A DNA stretch of 64,000 nt. It comes from Polytrichum commune. Taxonomy: Eukaryota > Streptophyta > Polytrichopsida > Polytrichales > Polytrichaceae. The notes beneath the pieces are model-generated. The model worked only from the letters and a program-made list of their open reading frames with translations. It did no database searches and had not been told where the DNA came from. Shown in pieces: positions 33,102-46,200 of the stretch. The translations under genes and the position numbers were made by a program. The DNA is taken from positions 21,080,001-21,144,000 of the forward strand of contig OX485806.1 of NCBI GenBank assembly GCA_950295325.1. Reading direction: 5' to 3'. Within the stretch, counting starts at the first letter, position 1, and each line of letters begins with the position of its first letter.

Positions 33102-33233
33102 CTTAGGGTTAGTTTCCATGTAAGCCGCTTTGCCCACCATATTCTAGTGGAAATGTAGATTCCACCTAAGTGACATCTACATTTCCACTAGAATCTAGTG
33201 GGCGAGTGGCCCACATGGAAACTGACCCTTAGC
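33102..33233. mobile_element. Snap-back MITE-like hairpin, 132 bp
   Basis: Almost the whole element is one hairpin. The left arm TTAGGGTTAGTTTCCATGT ... ATTCTAGTGGAAATGTAG pairs with CTACATTTCCACTAGAAT ... ACATGGAAACTGACCCTTAG, with about 20 bp between the arms. Non-coding. No second copy and no clear target duplication in this window. Confidence 0.75.
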
Positions 33234-36200
33234 TTATTGGCCTTCTGTCTTAAAATAAAGTACAAAAAGAATAGAAGTAGCCATTTCAACCCATGAGTTA
33301 TGACCACTCCTGGATTCAGGTGAACATGCGCCAATCTCCACCAGGGTTATAACATTGAGACAGGAACCAATAACATCAACTCTAGAAATGTCAAAGTTTG
33401 AGTGTATTGTGGATTGGTATAATGTCCATGCTTAATCCTTCACCTTCAACTGTTCAAGACAACCACCCATTATTGTAATAAAAATATGCAAGGAGACAAG
33501 AAGACAAGAAGACAGGAAGGATCTTCTTTTCACCTGTCTCTTATGTAAGTAATATGTTTGGAATATAACTACACAACTGCAATTGCACTGAAAGTTCACG
33601 ATACACGTCCCCTTTGTACAATACATTAGGAAAAGTTTGTTAATAAACGGTGTACCTTTCTTTATGGGATCATGTAAATTAGTGTTGTGTGTAGACGAAC
33701 AAGGAGAGGCTCGCCTCTCAATCTGTAGATTCTCTTCTCCATGGTTTGAGGGTCACTTAATTGACCATCGTCCATTGGTATACGCAATCTTCTCGAAGGG
33801 CGTGATCCCTCTTGTAAAAGTGAGTCGGTCAGTAGAACTATTGCCTGTATTATAACAGCAAGGGCACGCTCATGCACAGCTCAAGAAATGGGTGGAAAAT
33901 CGAAAAGATCGAAAAGTGGAGTTTATATCGAGGTTGGAGTGTGTTTTTCTTTCCGCGCATTTCACATTTCTTGTGAGGACCTGAAACTGGAACAAGGCTC
34001 ACATATGACGGAGCACGGACATTTGAGGCTGGACGAACGAAAGATGGAGAAATAGATCATTTTGAGTAATTATCTCTGTGTGCTCTAGTGTACTAGTGAG
34101 AGAGACGTCACATTTTCTGAAGGGGTTCATGTAGACATATCTAGTTGTAATTGATATGAGCAACAAAGAGGAGTGCAGTTACACAGGTATCTTTTAGGGA
34201 GTGAAAGAGGATTTGATCGACTCTGAGTACTGTTTGTTCTTGCAATTGCCTCTCCCTCGGTTGATTTTCCAATGTAGCATCCAAGGACTGGACAATGACT
34301 GGGAGAATCAGCTACTGTAGCTTTACAGGCATCTTTAATCCTACCCGAACACATATAAAAACACAGCAGGTTTCAGATTCCTATTCCTCTATGGTTTCTA
34401 AAACTTCTTACTGAAGGGAAGGGGAGACCGACAACGCTCGAAAACGCCAATTTCGAAACGGAGTTCGGTGGGCCAGGTAGAAGAATTTTGGCCTTGACAT
34501 GTGCCTAACTTCAGGAGCTTGGTTTGAAGGAACCAAAACCAAAACAGCTTGAAGGAAGCAAAGCAGAAAGTTGCAAGCTGACACAGGGCAAAAAAAGACA
34601 AGGGAAAAGCAAGGAACGTACCTGGACGAACGGCTGCAGGCTACTTTCAACTTGTTGGAGTCATTGATCGATCATCACCTGTGCATGCTGCAGGACACAT
34701 TCCAACTGATGGCACAAATACCTACGGTTTGCTCTAATTTAGTTAATTCTTAAACAAGAATTAGTTTCACTGCAGCACTTTCGTACCCTTGCATCCAAGG
34801 GAGTACAGGGAACCTTATTTGCACTTTTAGAATCTCGATGAGTCCGCTACATGACAGTAGACCTATCTACCCAGAAGTTAGGTCCAAGTTGAGGGTGAGT
34901 CCCTCTCTTCTTATCAAGTGATTCATCCGGACCTATTCTGACTATTTCGAACTGTAATATGAAATTTCTGCAAATTTATTCGGTAGGCACCATCCGTTCC
35001 ATTGATGCACCATGATAAGCTGAAAGGTATCTGTGATGGCTTCCTCTTCGTGTTATAGCCAAAGAGGAGCGTTTAAAAAGTATCAAACTAGAGGAGGCAC
35101 TGAATAAGGATAGGAAGACATGATGAACCGCACCTTCAGGAAATCCGCAATGTATGATGAGGTAACAAAGATTTAACACCTGAAGCTCAACTGGAATGTC
35201 GATACACGTAATTGCGTGCTACTGTAGAGCAAGACAGATCAACTTCGCTGAGGCCTGCCCGAACGGATTAGCAGTGTTCAAAACTGTCAGAAATCTTCCT
35301 AAATGAGAACTTCCGACCTATTCTTCAGTAAGTATAATTAATCCAAGTAAATCAAGGAGGTGCATTAAAAATTAGTCTGTATGTACGGAAGATACAATGT
35401 TCCAGAAAGTTCTTCAGATTGAGGAGAGTTTACTGCCGGCAAATATCGAAGTTCCTAGGCTCACAAATCAACCAATGTACGGAAATTCTAATAAATGAAA
35501 TCATCGGGGGCACACCAATACTTCAGGCTTCGATAAGAACATTTACATTTGCATTAACAAAGACGGAGAATCCTCAATTTGAAAGAAGTACAGAATAATC
35601 GATATATTCTTCGAGTGTTCAGTCTGATCTCAAGAGATGCTTTGTTAATCGACTGCAAGTGCCGTCTTGGATGTATAACTCACTCATTGATGAGCACAGC
35701 TTTCGATATGTACGGATGTTTCATCTTATTAATACTAGGATGAAACATGAGAAACCGGCATCAAACACACGCGTTGAGCTGGCGAAAAGTGAACCAATAG
35801 CATCTGCAGACAGTTTTGAATACTGATAGAGTTCAAGAGTCTTGAAGAACGAACGCAATAGGATTGTCTCCGGACAACTACTTATAGAATTACAGATGCC
35901 ATCAGAGTAGCCACATTGCAGAGATTGCATGTTCCATGACCACAACACGTTTGAGTCTGACGGAACATGCGTTCTAAGCATTCGCAAATTAACGTAGCCC
36001 GGTCCTGGACTCTGCGAGCTAGAATTTTGACGGATGACGAAGTAACTGAAAAGGCAGTCAATAGAAGAATGTGCTGAGCCAGAACATATCAAAGGCCAAA
36101 AATAAGGTTAGATGCATTATAAGGTACATCAAGTTGTACACTCAATTAAGGCCAAGAGGTGACGCATTGAACGCTAGGGCGTTGATGCCGATATACTGTT

Positions 36201-38420
36201 GCATTGGACCAGGGTCAATCAAGAACTGTTGTTTCTTGAAATTGTTCTTTGGAATAGCTGACTTTCTAACAGCGTGCATTTCTGTTAGTGAAGCACATCG
36301 TTAGTATTGATGCATATACACCACAACAGGACTAAGCCCCTTCATACAACATATGTATCTAAAATGAAGGTATATGTGGCACAGGGTCCTACATCCCTCT
36401 AATTAGATTCTAATGTCCACTAACACGTGAAATAACATTCCGCTTTCGACATACACATCATTTTTCATGTCAGCTTGAATTATCTTCGAAAGGATACCAA
36501 AGTTCAAACGGCAAAGAGCAGACTCCATACGACAGTTACAGACATGCAACAAACGCCGTGACAGGTCCATCCAATACATTACCTTAGGGGCACCCGCTAA
36601 GAGAATCACAGATGTACTCCGACTGCGTTTAACAAAGGCAAAGGCGAGGAAACCTAGTCAAAATCGACAGCAGCTCCATTTACGAACTGTTGACGTTCCA
36701 CTCGGAATGTACACGGACGCTGATGGCTTCAGAACAATCAACCAGGGTTACAGTAGGAGGACATAACGCGAACAGAGCGCCGGTCATTCACGAATCCTAT
36801 CTTTGAAGCATCGAGAAATGATGATCTATTACTTTGTGCAGATGTACAGGACCAGTTGAAGTTACAGAGGACGAATATTTTCAGCCTGCAAGACGAGCTC
36901 GGCGAGAATGAATATATCCTATTTTTATGTCAACTGCTAGCCTTTCTTGAATCCAGCTAGATTTACCATCTTTATACACCACGCAGCCGGAAGATAAGTG
37001 TCCGAGGGCCAAAAATGACGTAGAAAGTCAACATCCTTCCAGTAATACTCGGGAGAAATCCTACACATATTTAATTAACCTGCCATTCTTGGAAGCTAAA
37101 TGGTTTTGTTTAGAAAGAGCCTAAATGCCCGACAAACCGACATGCGGATATTCGACAACGTATACAGGTTCACCGTTCAGTTTAGACGTGATCAATTCGA
37201 GACGCATACGTCAAGTGATAGATATTAAATGTAGCTAAACAAATTCTACTTTCAAATCGCAAGCACAAACAAATGTAACAGGTCCATTGAAGTCTCCACA
37301 CCACGGGACGTAGAAAGTGTACTGCAATGCTCGCAAAAGCACTACATCCTTGGTCTTCAGGTGTCGCGATTCCATTAACACACTCCAATCATCAGAAATA
37401 CCATTGCCAGAATCCACGGTCAAATATATTTGAAGAGAGAATGAGACTTGAGTAGAGCATAGAACACTCAAAATGAGTTTTCAAAGTATTAAGCTTATAC
37501 TTCTCCCTCGTTGAGAATCCACGATCCTCTGTGATCATTTCGTGAAGCTTGGATACTCGAGCCTGCTTTGAGAAGGAAAGTTGTCTACGATACAATATAA
37601 TCGCTTAAAAGCTCTTATCATTGTAAACATAATTCTAGATTAGGTCTTGAATGACTATCAGATAGTGTACTAATCACTCAGAGAATCAGATGGCCGCCTG
37701 TCATTGGAAGGAGGTAGCACGATCTTACTTCCTAAACATATTTCACACTGGTGTGATGTACTTAAGCCTACGATGCTAATGGAAGGCACGAGCAATTCTT
37801 GCTCTGATTTTATGAGGAACTTCCCCTCAAATTTGTCTCGGGACCTCTGTCGTTATCAACAACGGTTTCCATGATGATGATACTTCCATCACATTAGGCT
37901 AACGGGGGCGTATTACTGTACTAATGACAGGAACCCTACCAACTTATGCATCCTGCAATTGATGAGAGAATACGAAGCCCGCTTTATGGCTTCCGTGAAG
38001 GAGAGACACGGCAGTGTAGTCCAAAGACCCCTCAACACTGCTTCTCAATATAGAGATACAAGTTCGGAGTACTATTACACCCATAACTCATTGCCTTCAT
38101 GCCTTCTCCCACATGCATCATTGTCCATTGCCAATCTGATCCGAATATTCCATTCGGATGTCTGATTTGCAGCTAAGAGCGGCTTAAGAGGGAGCATCGA
38201 AGCCACAATAACCTTCCAAGAGTGTGCTTCACTACCTGTCTGTAGGCAAGAACATACTAACCTTTTCGGATGACCTTGTCTAGGCCATTCGACTGTTCCA
38301 TTCAAGAGACAATCGAATAATGGAGGCGCCACCCATCCTGCTGTACGAAGGAAATTCCAACCAGAATAGAGACCTCAGTTCAGATGCAGTGGAGTAAATT
38401 GCTGAGTAGTTGCTGCCGAG
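33234..38420. other. ORF-poor, repeat-poor island, first part
   Basis: No frame above about 125 codons and none with a recognised domain. The texture differs from the flanks: fewer A/T runs, more balanced base use and no repeat shared with other parts of the window. Possible non-coding transcription unit or old unique sequence; I see no exon chain of a known protein. Confidence 0.4.
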
Positions 38421-38423
38421 AAG

Positions 38424-38600
38424 TAGTCGTCTATCATACGTAGCCTGTAGAAACACCTCAAGTGTTTGAGGTCATCACTGATTACAGCACTAGTGCCATT
38501 TTTCTGGCAAGTTCCTCAGAACTTTGGGAGGATGTAATCAGTTTGACGACATTTGCTTCAGGTGTTTCTATAGGTTAGATATGATGATGACATTATTGCA
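38424..38600 (+). ncRNA. Pre-miRNA-like foldback (candidate)
   Basis: The arms 38424-38486 and 38534-38600 are nearly complementary over about 60 nt. The left GTAGAAACACCTCAAGTG faces the right TTGCTTCAGGTGTTTCTA, and the left ACTGATTACA faces the right TGTAATCAGT. Pairing extends outward through TCATAC/ATATGATGATGA. The terminal loop is about 45-50 nt. Several changes between the arms keep G-U pairs. This size and arm length fit plant MIRNA precursors, but I do not recognise a known miRNA in either arm. It could also be a small foldback element. The strand is not certain. Confidence 0.4.
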
Positions 38601-40800
38601 ACCGATCGCCAGGAGGGACATGAAGCGCACGACAAGAACTCGCATCAAAAAGTTTCAAACGAACAATTTCTCACACCCCAAGCGAGTGTGCATCAACACC
38701 TTGACCAGTTTCGAACATTTCCTCGGACCTTATTAGTCTCCCACACGGCATCATTCCGAACTTCATTCCCGGCCAGTAGCCACGTCACAGCATAAGCGCA
38801 ACACTCTTGAATCCCCAATCCATCAAAGGCATTTCGCAAACTGTGCATCAGGCCGATTCGACAGATTATGCAATGCCCCCTCAGCAACCTAATTGACTGG
38901 AAAACAATTCGGTCGTGAACGACACTATACACCGCCACTCACACAAGCCCCGAAACGCTCTTGCGAATGTGCAACGATACCATTGCGACATCACTGCGCG
39001 CTTGAACTGACGAAGCAACTGAAGCTACTCCAATCGCCTGATCACCTCCCTACATCGACCGTCCTCACACGACAAGCTCGTGTAGAGAACCTCCAATTCA
39101 AAAGCGAAGCAATCCACTCTTTCGACCTTCCCCCCACCCCTCCGCCTCTTCAGGCTACAGAATCTCCAGATATTACGTGACCAATACCACCGCATCTGGT
39201 GACACACCGACCAACTATCCACGACAAGAAGAAAATGCGGGGCCACTCCGACCTCACTCCATTAACATGCGGCTAAGGGTGGATGCCGAAGATACCGGGT
39301 CTTTCAAGAGTAGCCAGTACCTAGCTCGGGCAGTTTCTCCCAGGGTGCTCGACTACCAGATTGATGCAAAGAAGGACTAGCTTGAAAAGAATCTTAAGTT
39401 GACATGTGAGCAGTTCGTTATGTTGATGGTCACTCGGGTTACCATCGAGCCTTTACTCTCCTCCATGACTAAGATCACAGCTGTGAAATTGGCAACACGG
39501 AACCGCTCAGTAGATGCAGAAGCACCCCTGGCAAGGCGTTGAAAGAGTGTCAAGCTTTTGCTACTCCGGACAAGGTTACTGAGATGGTCACTAATGTCGA
39601 GGAGGAAATTGTGAAGCAGCAAGTGCAAGTGCAAGTGCCAGTGCCTGAAGCACTGTCTTAAATGGGGTTACATCTGCAGAATTGTGCACTTTGATCGTCA
39701 TTCAAGTAATACGAAACTAACCTATTCTATGCAAACATCAAGCCTGCCTCCCGTAGTCTGAGTTACTCTCTAGAATGAGTGAGTGCACACTCAATCACGA
39801 TACCTTCGAGCCATAAACTAGGAGCCCATACAGCTCAACCCCAGGTGATAAATGTTACCCAAACTATAAGGGCACTCTAGAGTCTGATTCCAGTGGTTTT
39901 TTACAAAACAACTAGATTTGTTACGTCGGGATGACTGCAGGAGTAGGAATTTGCTGTGTAGACTCAGTAAACTCACCACACCCCAGGCGTAACTTCTTCG
40001 TTGACCTAAGTGACTAACTAAGCTTCCGCAGTATCTCTCTCATCTTAACCAACACCATCGACGAAATCTACTGGGCAGCAAATTGCTTCTGTTTTCCTCT
40101 ATAGTTCACCACGACCAGGGGCTTGTTCGCAGGTCCCGGAATTACCATTGAATCACCTCACCATTCCCGGAAGCCTCAAGAGAGCTAGACTAGACTAGTG
40201 CTTTCCCAGAAGGTTCTAAAACTGTTCAGTGTATTCGCAGGCCTTTCTCGCGGAGTTTCAGAACGTTCGAACCTCTCAAATTCGTCACTCAATTCACCAC
40301 AACCTACACCCTCCTCGATCGCACTCACTCAAATCAACCAACCTCCTCCTCACTCGATCACCACCAAAATTAGTCCCTGATGATCACAACTTCGCAAGTC
40401 GGCCATTATATACAAGAGATCAAGAAATCTTTCAGCTCTGGGAATAAACTTTCCCGATGGCCTAAGCTTCCCAGAGTGGTCGCTATATACGAGGCTTTCG
40501 AACAAACGAACAAACCAAGCTTAGATGGCAGTAGTACCGCAATCCAGAAAGCTTGTCTGTCTCGCAAGCTAGACAAAACGCAACGCTCTCCTTGCCCGCC
40601 CTGCCCGCCTCTGCTTTTTTCCTCCCTGCCCGACTGTACCCTCTCGTAGCCCTAGCCCGCGGGCTGCCCGTGAAATGTCCGTACATACAGAGAGTCACCC
40701 TCTTCCTCACCCTTTACGTATGCCTCTCATATATACGCCAGAGAGACGGGCGGGTCAACGAATCTAACGTTGACCGATAAGCCAGGTTTCCAGTGTAACC
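38601..40800. other. ORF-poor island, second part
   Basis: It continues the texture of 33.3-38.4 kb. Frames at 38893-39180 and 39177-39380 have no recognised domain. GC-rich around 40580-40680, followed by CATATATACG near 40729, which could be a promoter-like edge. No gene is called. Confidence 0.35.
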
Positions 40801-41840
40801 GTCGACGTGGCATCTCATTATAACCTAAATGTTAAAAGTGCCCTTAGGACCCTTATTAAGACCTTGTAGGACAAGCCCCCAATTTTCTTTAATCCATTAT
40901 CCCATTCTAAAAGTTGTGAGTGAAATACACGTGACGGAGCCCCTAGGTTACAATGGGTTCCAATATCAAAAATTTCATACTCAACATAACATTATCCAAC
41001 TACTATGAATCGTTCCATTCTAATAATATTAGTACATTGTTTCACCGAATTTTTCAGTCTGAATCTATCAATGCAGTGCTTTGCTGAGAGAATAAATGGT
41101 GTATAATTTTGAATAGAATCTAGTTCATTTCCAGCCCCACCTAGCATGCAAACCCAACTAAATAATGATTCTATGGAACAACATGCATGGGACAAATCTA
41201 ACAAGGGGTTGGTATTTGCCCAACTAAGTCAGTTTCCCAAGCATGTAATTCTTGAACTTGTTCTTTGGCTGCCACTTTTCAATTGGTGTTAGTGCATTCA
41301 CTCATGTTATTGTTATGGAAGGTGTCCTAACGCATGATGGATTCATTAGAAGAAGAAAAAATGTGGAGGGTGGGTAGTGAGAGCTCTTTTAGGTACGGTA
41401 ACCAATTTGATTTATATTTATTCTTTTCATTTTCTAGAGAACGAATGAAACCCATTCTTATTATAATGAAATACCACCATTACACCCACCCACAATGACG
41501 AACTTTCCTCATTAGGTCAGCCAAGAACCGGATGAGAAGAATTGTGAAAGTAAACCTCGTAAGAAAGGGACAAGCACCTAGTTAGCCCTAACATGGCCAA
41601 AGAAACCACCACCGGTGGTTCTATTTGACGGATCCACCTTCATTTCATTTGACGGACTACTTTTTCTTTTCTTTTTTTCCTTTCAATGTGATGGACAACA
41701 TCACAAACTATTTTTAAGTGACGGGTTGAGAAAATCTGAATCTTTCGTACAAAAATGAAGATCAAATCATGTTCTTTCAAATATAAACATAGAGAAGTTT
41801 GAACTTCTTACAATATTTCAGTCCAAACTGAGAACTCTTC
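40801..41840. other. Spacer without recognised gene
   Basis: AT-rich, short frames only. Confidence 0.35.
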
Positions 41841-43750
41841 GATTCTTCATGTTGCATCATAACACAAACATTGTCCTCCCATCCATCTTCTCCACCTCTA
41901 TCCTGCATAATGATACTCGCATCAAAGCATCCAAAGTTTATCCAACTTCAATGAAGTTCACAAGTGGCTCTTGATAGCATTTTGTTTTGAAAATCTCGTT
42001 TCACAAATTGCAATGCTTGAGGGAATGATTTTTTATTTTTTTTTGGCCAAAGTTTCATGAGATGTGGCCAATTGGTATACCACTCATTGATACCCTAACA
42101 AAATTGTCATGCCTCGTATAATGATTTGTTTTCACATTCAAGCCTCAAAGTTTCTACAAACTCAAGCAACTCAACTCTACTTGCATTGCTTTCAAATGTC
42201 ATCAAGCCATATTTTATGATCAATCTCTTCAATCATTGGTGTGACATAGTTATACGAACTTCTTCATCACTTGGATCATATTTTGGATTGAAAAGTTTTG
42301 ATGTGTTGAAAGCAGGTGAATCGGGAAACCTTTCATTCAAGCTATCCACAACTGCTTGCACAAACATAGCCCATCATCTCTACACTCTTCTAGTATGTCC
42401 TCCAAATGAAAAATTCATCTATGATGTATAGGATGATATGTGCCTTCAACATCATCATTTGCCCTTCATCTTAACACACCATCCACCCAAGCTTGAGATA
42501 GAAGTGAACCCAAGTTCTTGGTCGATTGGCCAAACTTAGGTCCGTGACTAGATAAAAAAATGTCACTTCAAAATAGAAATTCATTAATCCAAAGTTGGTC
42601 AAATTGCTAAAATATCAACGAAGTCATATTGAAGTTTTCGATTCTATTTAGCTGATTCCGCCAACACATCCACCACAAGATGAAGCATAAATTGTAATTG
42701 GTAGGTTGTAGTTTGATGGTGCCAATAGGCATCCTCCAGTTGGAAAGCATCCAATATTGTTGGCGTATGATACAAAATCCACTCCAATACTTGACCTCAA
42801 GAAAACCAACGAACTGAATGGAATTGCAAGATAGCCAATGGTTGTAAATCAAATTCGATCATCAAACTTTTGAGTTGCTCCATTGATTGCTACTTCTCCC
42901 TATTCATTCATAAATTGTATTAGCAAATTGATCTAAAAGCAACAACTTTGGTATTGTTTTGAATCCATCAAATGTAGACAAAGCTTCTCGATGTGCATTG
43001 CAATGGGTGTTGACCAAAGCAAGCACATCAAACGAGTCGACAATCCATGATAACGACCTATCATCAAAGTTGCTCCATCTATTGCCAAAACCAATAGTTG
43101 ATTATTATTTCACTATAATATTTCCAATAAATTCTTTGTTGAGAGGTACATATATTCCCCCATAGAATCCTAAATTGCTAACAACTCCACGAATGATATA
43201 GTTGTAACTCCCTTCCCTTTCAAATTCAAATAACAACAATAAACTATCAAATGTTGTTCCATAGTTTGGTCAGTTAACTCATTGATCATGCGAAAGAAAG
43301 AAAAAAAAAAAGACTTCGATGCATCAAATTATAGGGTTTGCTTCAAATGCTCTAATATAACCCATAAAATTTCCAAAATAGCTTTACTTGTGATGTGGGA
43401 TGCATAATCATCATTCACATGCATGTCATGAGTAATTAATAGCCATAGAATTTGATGCTCTCCTTCAAAACTAATAATAAAACAATCATTAAAAATTATA
43501 AAATCAAATATCTTCATGCAAGTGATAATCCTTGCATGTTCTTTTTCAATAGCATTTTGAACATGGCCAATAATAGAAATCAAACCATTGCCAAGACTAC
43601 CTATTCAAGATACACACGACACCAAGTAAAAATAGCCAAATTTTTCTTTGAAGCAAATTTTTCAACATTGGTATAATAGATCAATAGGCCAAAAGTTGAG
43701 GAACAAAAGCTAAAGCAAGAGGGAGCACTTATTGTTGATCTTGAAGTGTT
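41840..43750 (-). mobile_element. hAT transposase remnant, copy A
   Basis: Translation of the minus strand in changing frames gives, in order: LLVLAIDGATLMIGRYHGLS (43085-43030), VNTHCNAHREALSTFDGFK, then LLLLDQFANTIYEWIGR-like text, LQPLAILQFHSVRWFS, and near 42060 NEWYTNWPHLMKLWP followed by decayed dimerisation-domain text. These are landmarks of hAT transposases of the ZMYM/ZNF862-like branch (D-G-A-S, H-C-x-A-H-R, R-W). Stops and frameshifts are many. The C-terminal block is similar to the element at 51362-52511, so they belong to one family. Ends not found. Confidence 0.75.
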
Positions 43751-45415
43751 TCTCCATATTGAGGCTACGAAATAAAGTGCGCCTTGGTTTCCAAGCCAAA
43801 GGTGGATTTGTACTTACTCTTGAATAAAAAATAACCAAATTAAAATTCAAAAGTTTTTTACAAGTGAAATGGATTTAGTTACTACTAAGCATCTAAAGTC
43901 CAATTTAACTTAGTCGTTGTAGAATAAGCAACTTAGACCTCTCTACTGTGTACCCTTATTAGGCTTAAAATCCAATATTAAATTTTTTAATTTTTAAAAA
44001 AAAATTGAAGAAAAGAGGAAGAATGAAGGGTTTTGAGCTGCCTTATTTGAACATCTATAACATCATGTCATAATTTTTAAATAGTGTAAAACTATTTCAA
44101 CTATGGAAACAACTCGAAGATCTACCTCTGGGTACAAGATATGTAGACAGTGGTAAACCTAACAAATTGTGTCGAAGCTATAAAGTCAGGTATACTAAAA
44201 TCAAATCACGAAAATACTTATAAGTGCTAGACAAAAAAAATTAGATTGCTCCAAGGATATTTTTTCTAGAATGAAGAATTCAAGATCTATCTACACATAT
44301 AATACGCATAAGAAATGGACCTAACAATAATTGGTGGCAAATTTTTTAAATCGACTATTTTTTTAGGCTCATAATCATTCACTAGTCAAACATCTTTCGA
44401 CCAAAGAAAATGGTTTATATTATAGATGTGATGAATTTGATGTAAAACAATCATTTTTATATAAGGAATAAATATCAAATTATTTTATTTTATATAATAT
44501 TAACCTATTATTTAAATCACAAAAAATAAGTAAGTTGTGTGTTCTTGCTTAAAGGTAGAGTTGGTCAAAAACAATGTGAAAGATGATGGAATGAAGGAAC
44601 TAGCCTCTGGAGATCTAAGTCCAGAAATAAGATATGGAAATTGGAGAAATAAGAAATCGGAATCAGATAAATAAGAGATGAAAAAATAATTTGATACCAC
44701 TTTTAAATGATTGCTTCGAGCGGTAGTGGGTAAATATTTCCTTTGACTTGCTCCTCATCACATCCCACTTAACTCTATGTAACTTCGTTCGTTGTCCGTT
44801 TGCTTTGGATATTCATTCAAAGATTAGGCCCTCATTAGTTTTCATCCAATAATTTATTCGTCATGGACTATGCTCGGGACTATGCAGTGTTAAAAGACAT
44901 TTGTCAAGCGGAATCCTACCTCGTTAATCGTTAGTTGAATTTCATAGAAATCTTTCTCAATTCTCCAACTTGTAACTTCATCACCTTCTCATTCCATCGT
45001 TTTTTTCCATCAATAATACATATAATTTTTCGTCAACCGGCTTGAATATAAACATTTGGTTTTATCTATGCATGTCAACACCGACATGCATAGTGTCTAC
45101 AAATACCCCTATTGGCATGAACCATCTCAAGTGAGGTTTTTTGCTACTAGTTGTTGGTTGCATGGTATTATGAATTTCCAACTGCAATTTTGCTTAAAAG
45201 GGTTGTGTAGTTGCCATTTATGTCAAAGGCATGTTAAATGAATCAAGGGAGGAAAGAGATATGGGTTCAAACGTTCCGAATCTAGCACGTTTAGGCTTCT
45301 AAAAAATGTTGTAAGAAAAATATTATCATCTAGAAGCTCTACATGTGATTAATTATCATGCGTGGTTGTTCCAATCTTCCATAGCATTATTCGTATTAAT
45401 AACAATGTTCTATGG
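43751..45415. other. AT-rich spacer without recognised gene
   Basis: Short frames only; very AT-rich near 44460-44520. It may contain the unrecognised 5' part of the hAT remnant. Confidence 0.35.
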
Positions 45416-45419
45416 AATT

Positions 45420-45548
45420 GACAGTTCTCACGGAATATTCCTCACATTCATACTGAACATGGGAAATATTTGGGGATATTCTGTGGAATATTGTCAAGTC
45501 CCACATAACATTGATATGGATCTGAATAATGTTATGTCACATGCATGA
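45420..45548. repeat. Dispersed repeat, pair of about 55075-55230
   Basis: Shared phrases: GGAATATT, TTCATACTGAA-like, TGTGGAATATT versus ATGGAATATT, then CCACATAACATTGATATGGA versus CCACAAAACATTGTTATGGA and GAATAATGTTA. Non-coding. Confidence 0.5.
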
Positions 45549-45939
45549 CGACAATGACCCCCCCCTCCATGGTGCTTTGAGGATGCACCAGTATCAGTAG
45601 TCAAAGAGCTGCAAATCTTAGAAAGTGTGATTCATGAACCCCCAAAAAAATACAAATAGGTAGAAGAATCAATTTTTGCAAAAATGATTTTTTTTTTTGT
45701 AATCAACAATGTGCAAACAAAATTGAACTTCAAGACTTAAAATTGTTAATGATATGAGCTTCCAAGTATGATATAAAAAAAAGTGGGAGTTGGTTACATA
45801 CAATCACACATCGTTGATTATGGTAGACATGTTGAGGTCTCACAATCTAGGTCAAGTTGTCTTCTCATATATGTGTGTTGAACTTGTAATTCATAAAGCG
45901 ACCTTATTTTGGAACTCATTCTAAAAACAAACACCTTCA

Positions 45940-46200
45940 TCACTATATTCGTTAATCAAAGACTTTGGGAAGTCTCAAAATAAATGCAAATGGTTTAACT
46001 TCTGGTTCAATTTCTTATTGTGATCACATGTATTTGTGCCAAATTGGTTAGTGCCGTCATGCAAATCGCTTTAGTAAGTCAAATTGAATATATTTTTGTG
46101 TTTTTCTTGTTCTTCATTTGAAAACCACGTCCTTAAATAATCTCAAAATCATAAAAAAATCTCCAATTACTGAATATAATGATCTTTGCTTTGTAAGACC
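45940..46200 (+). mobile_element. LINE fragment, copy 2 (opposite orientation)
   Basis: This is the reverse complement of about 31320-31560 within LINE copy 1. Matches include AGTCTCAAAATAAATGCAAA, TTTCTTATTGTGATCACAT and CTTGTTCTTCATTTGAAAAC. It covers the segment just after the reverse transcriptase domain. It is short, broken and inactive. Confidence 0.75.

Noticed and set aside
40855-40885. Resemblance to the TAS3 tasiRNA core (ACCTTGTAGGACAAG)
   Set aside because: The match is partial, and no miR390 target sites were seen on either side.
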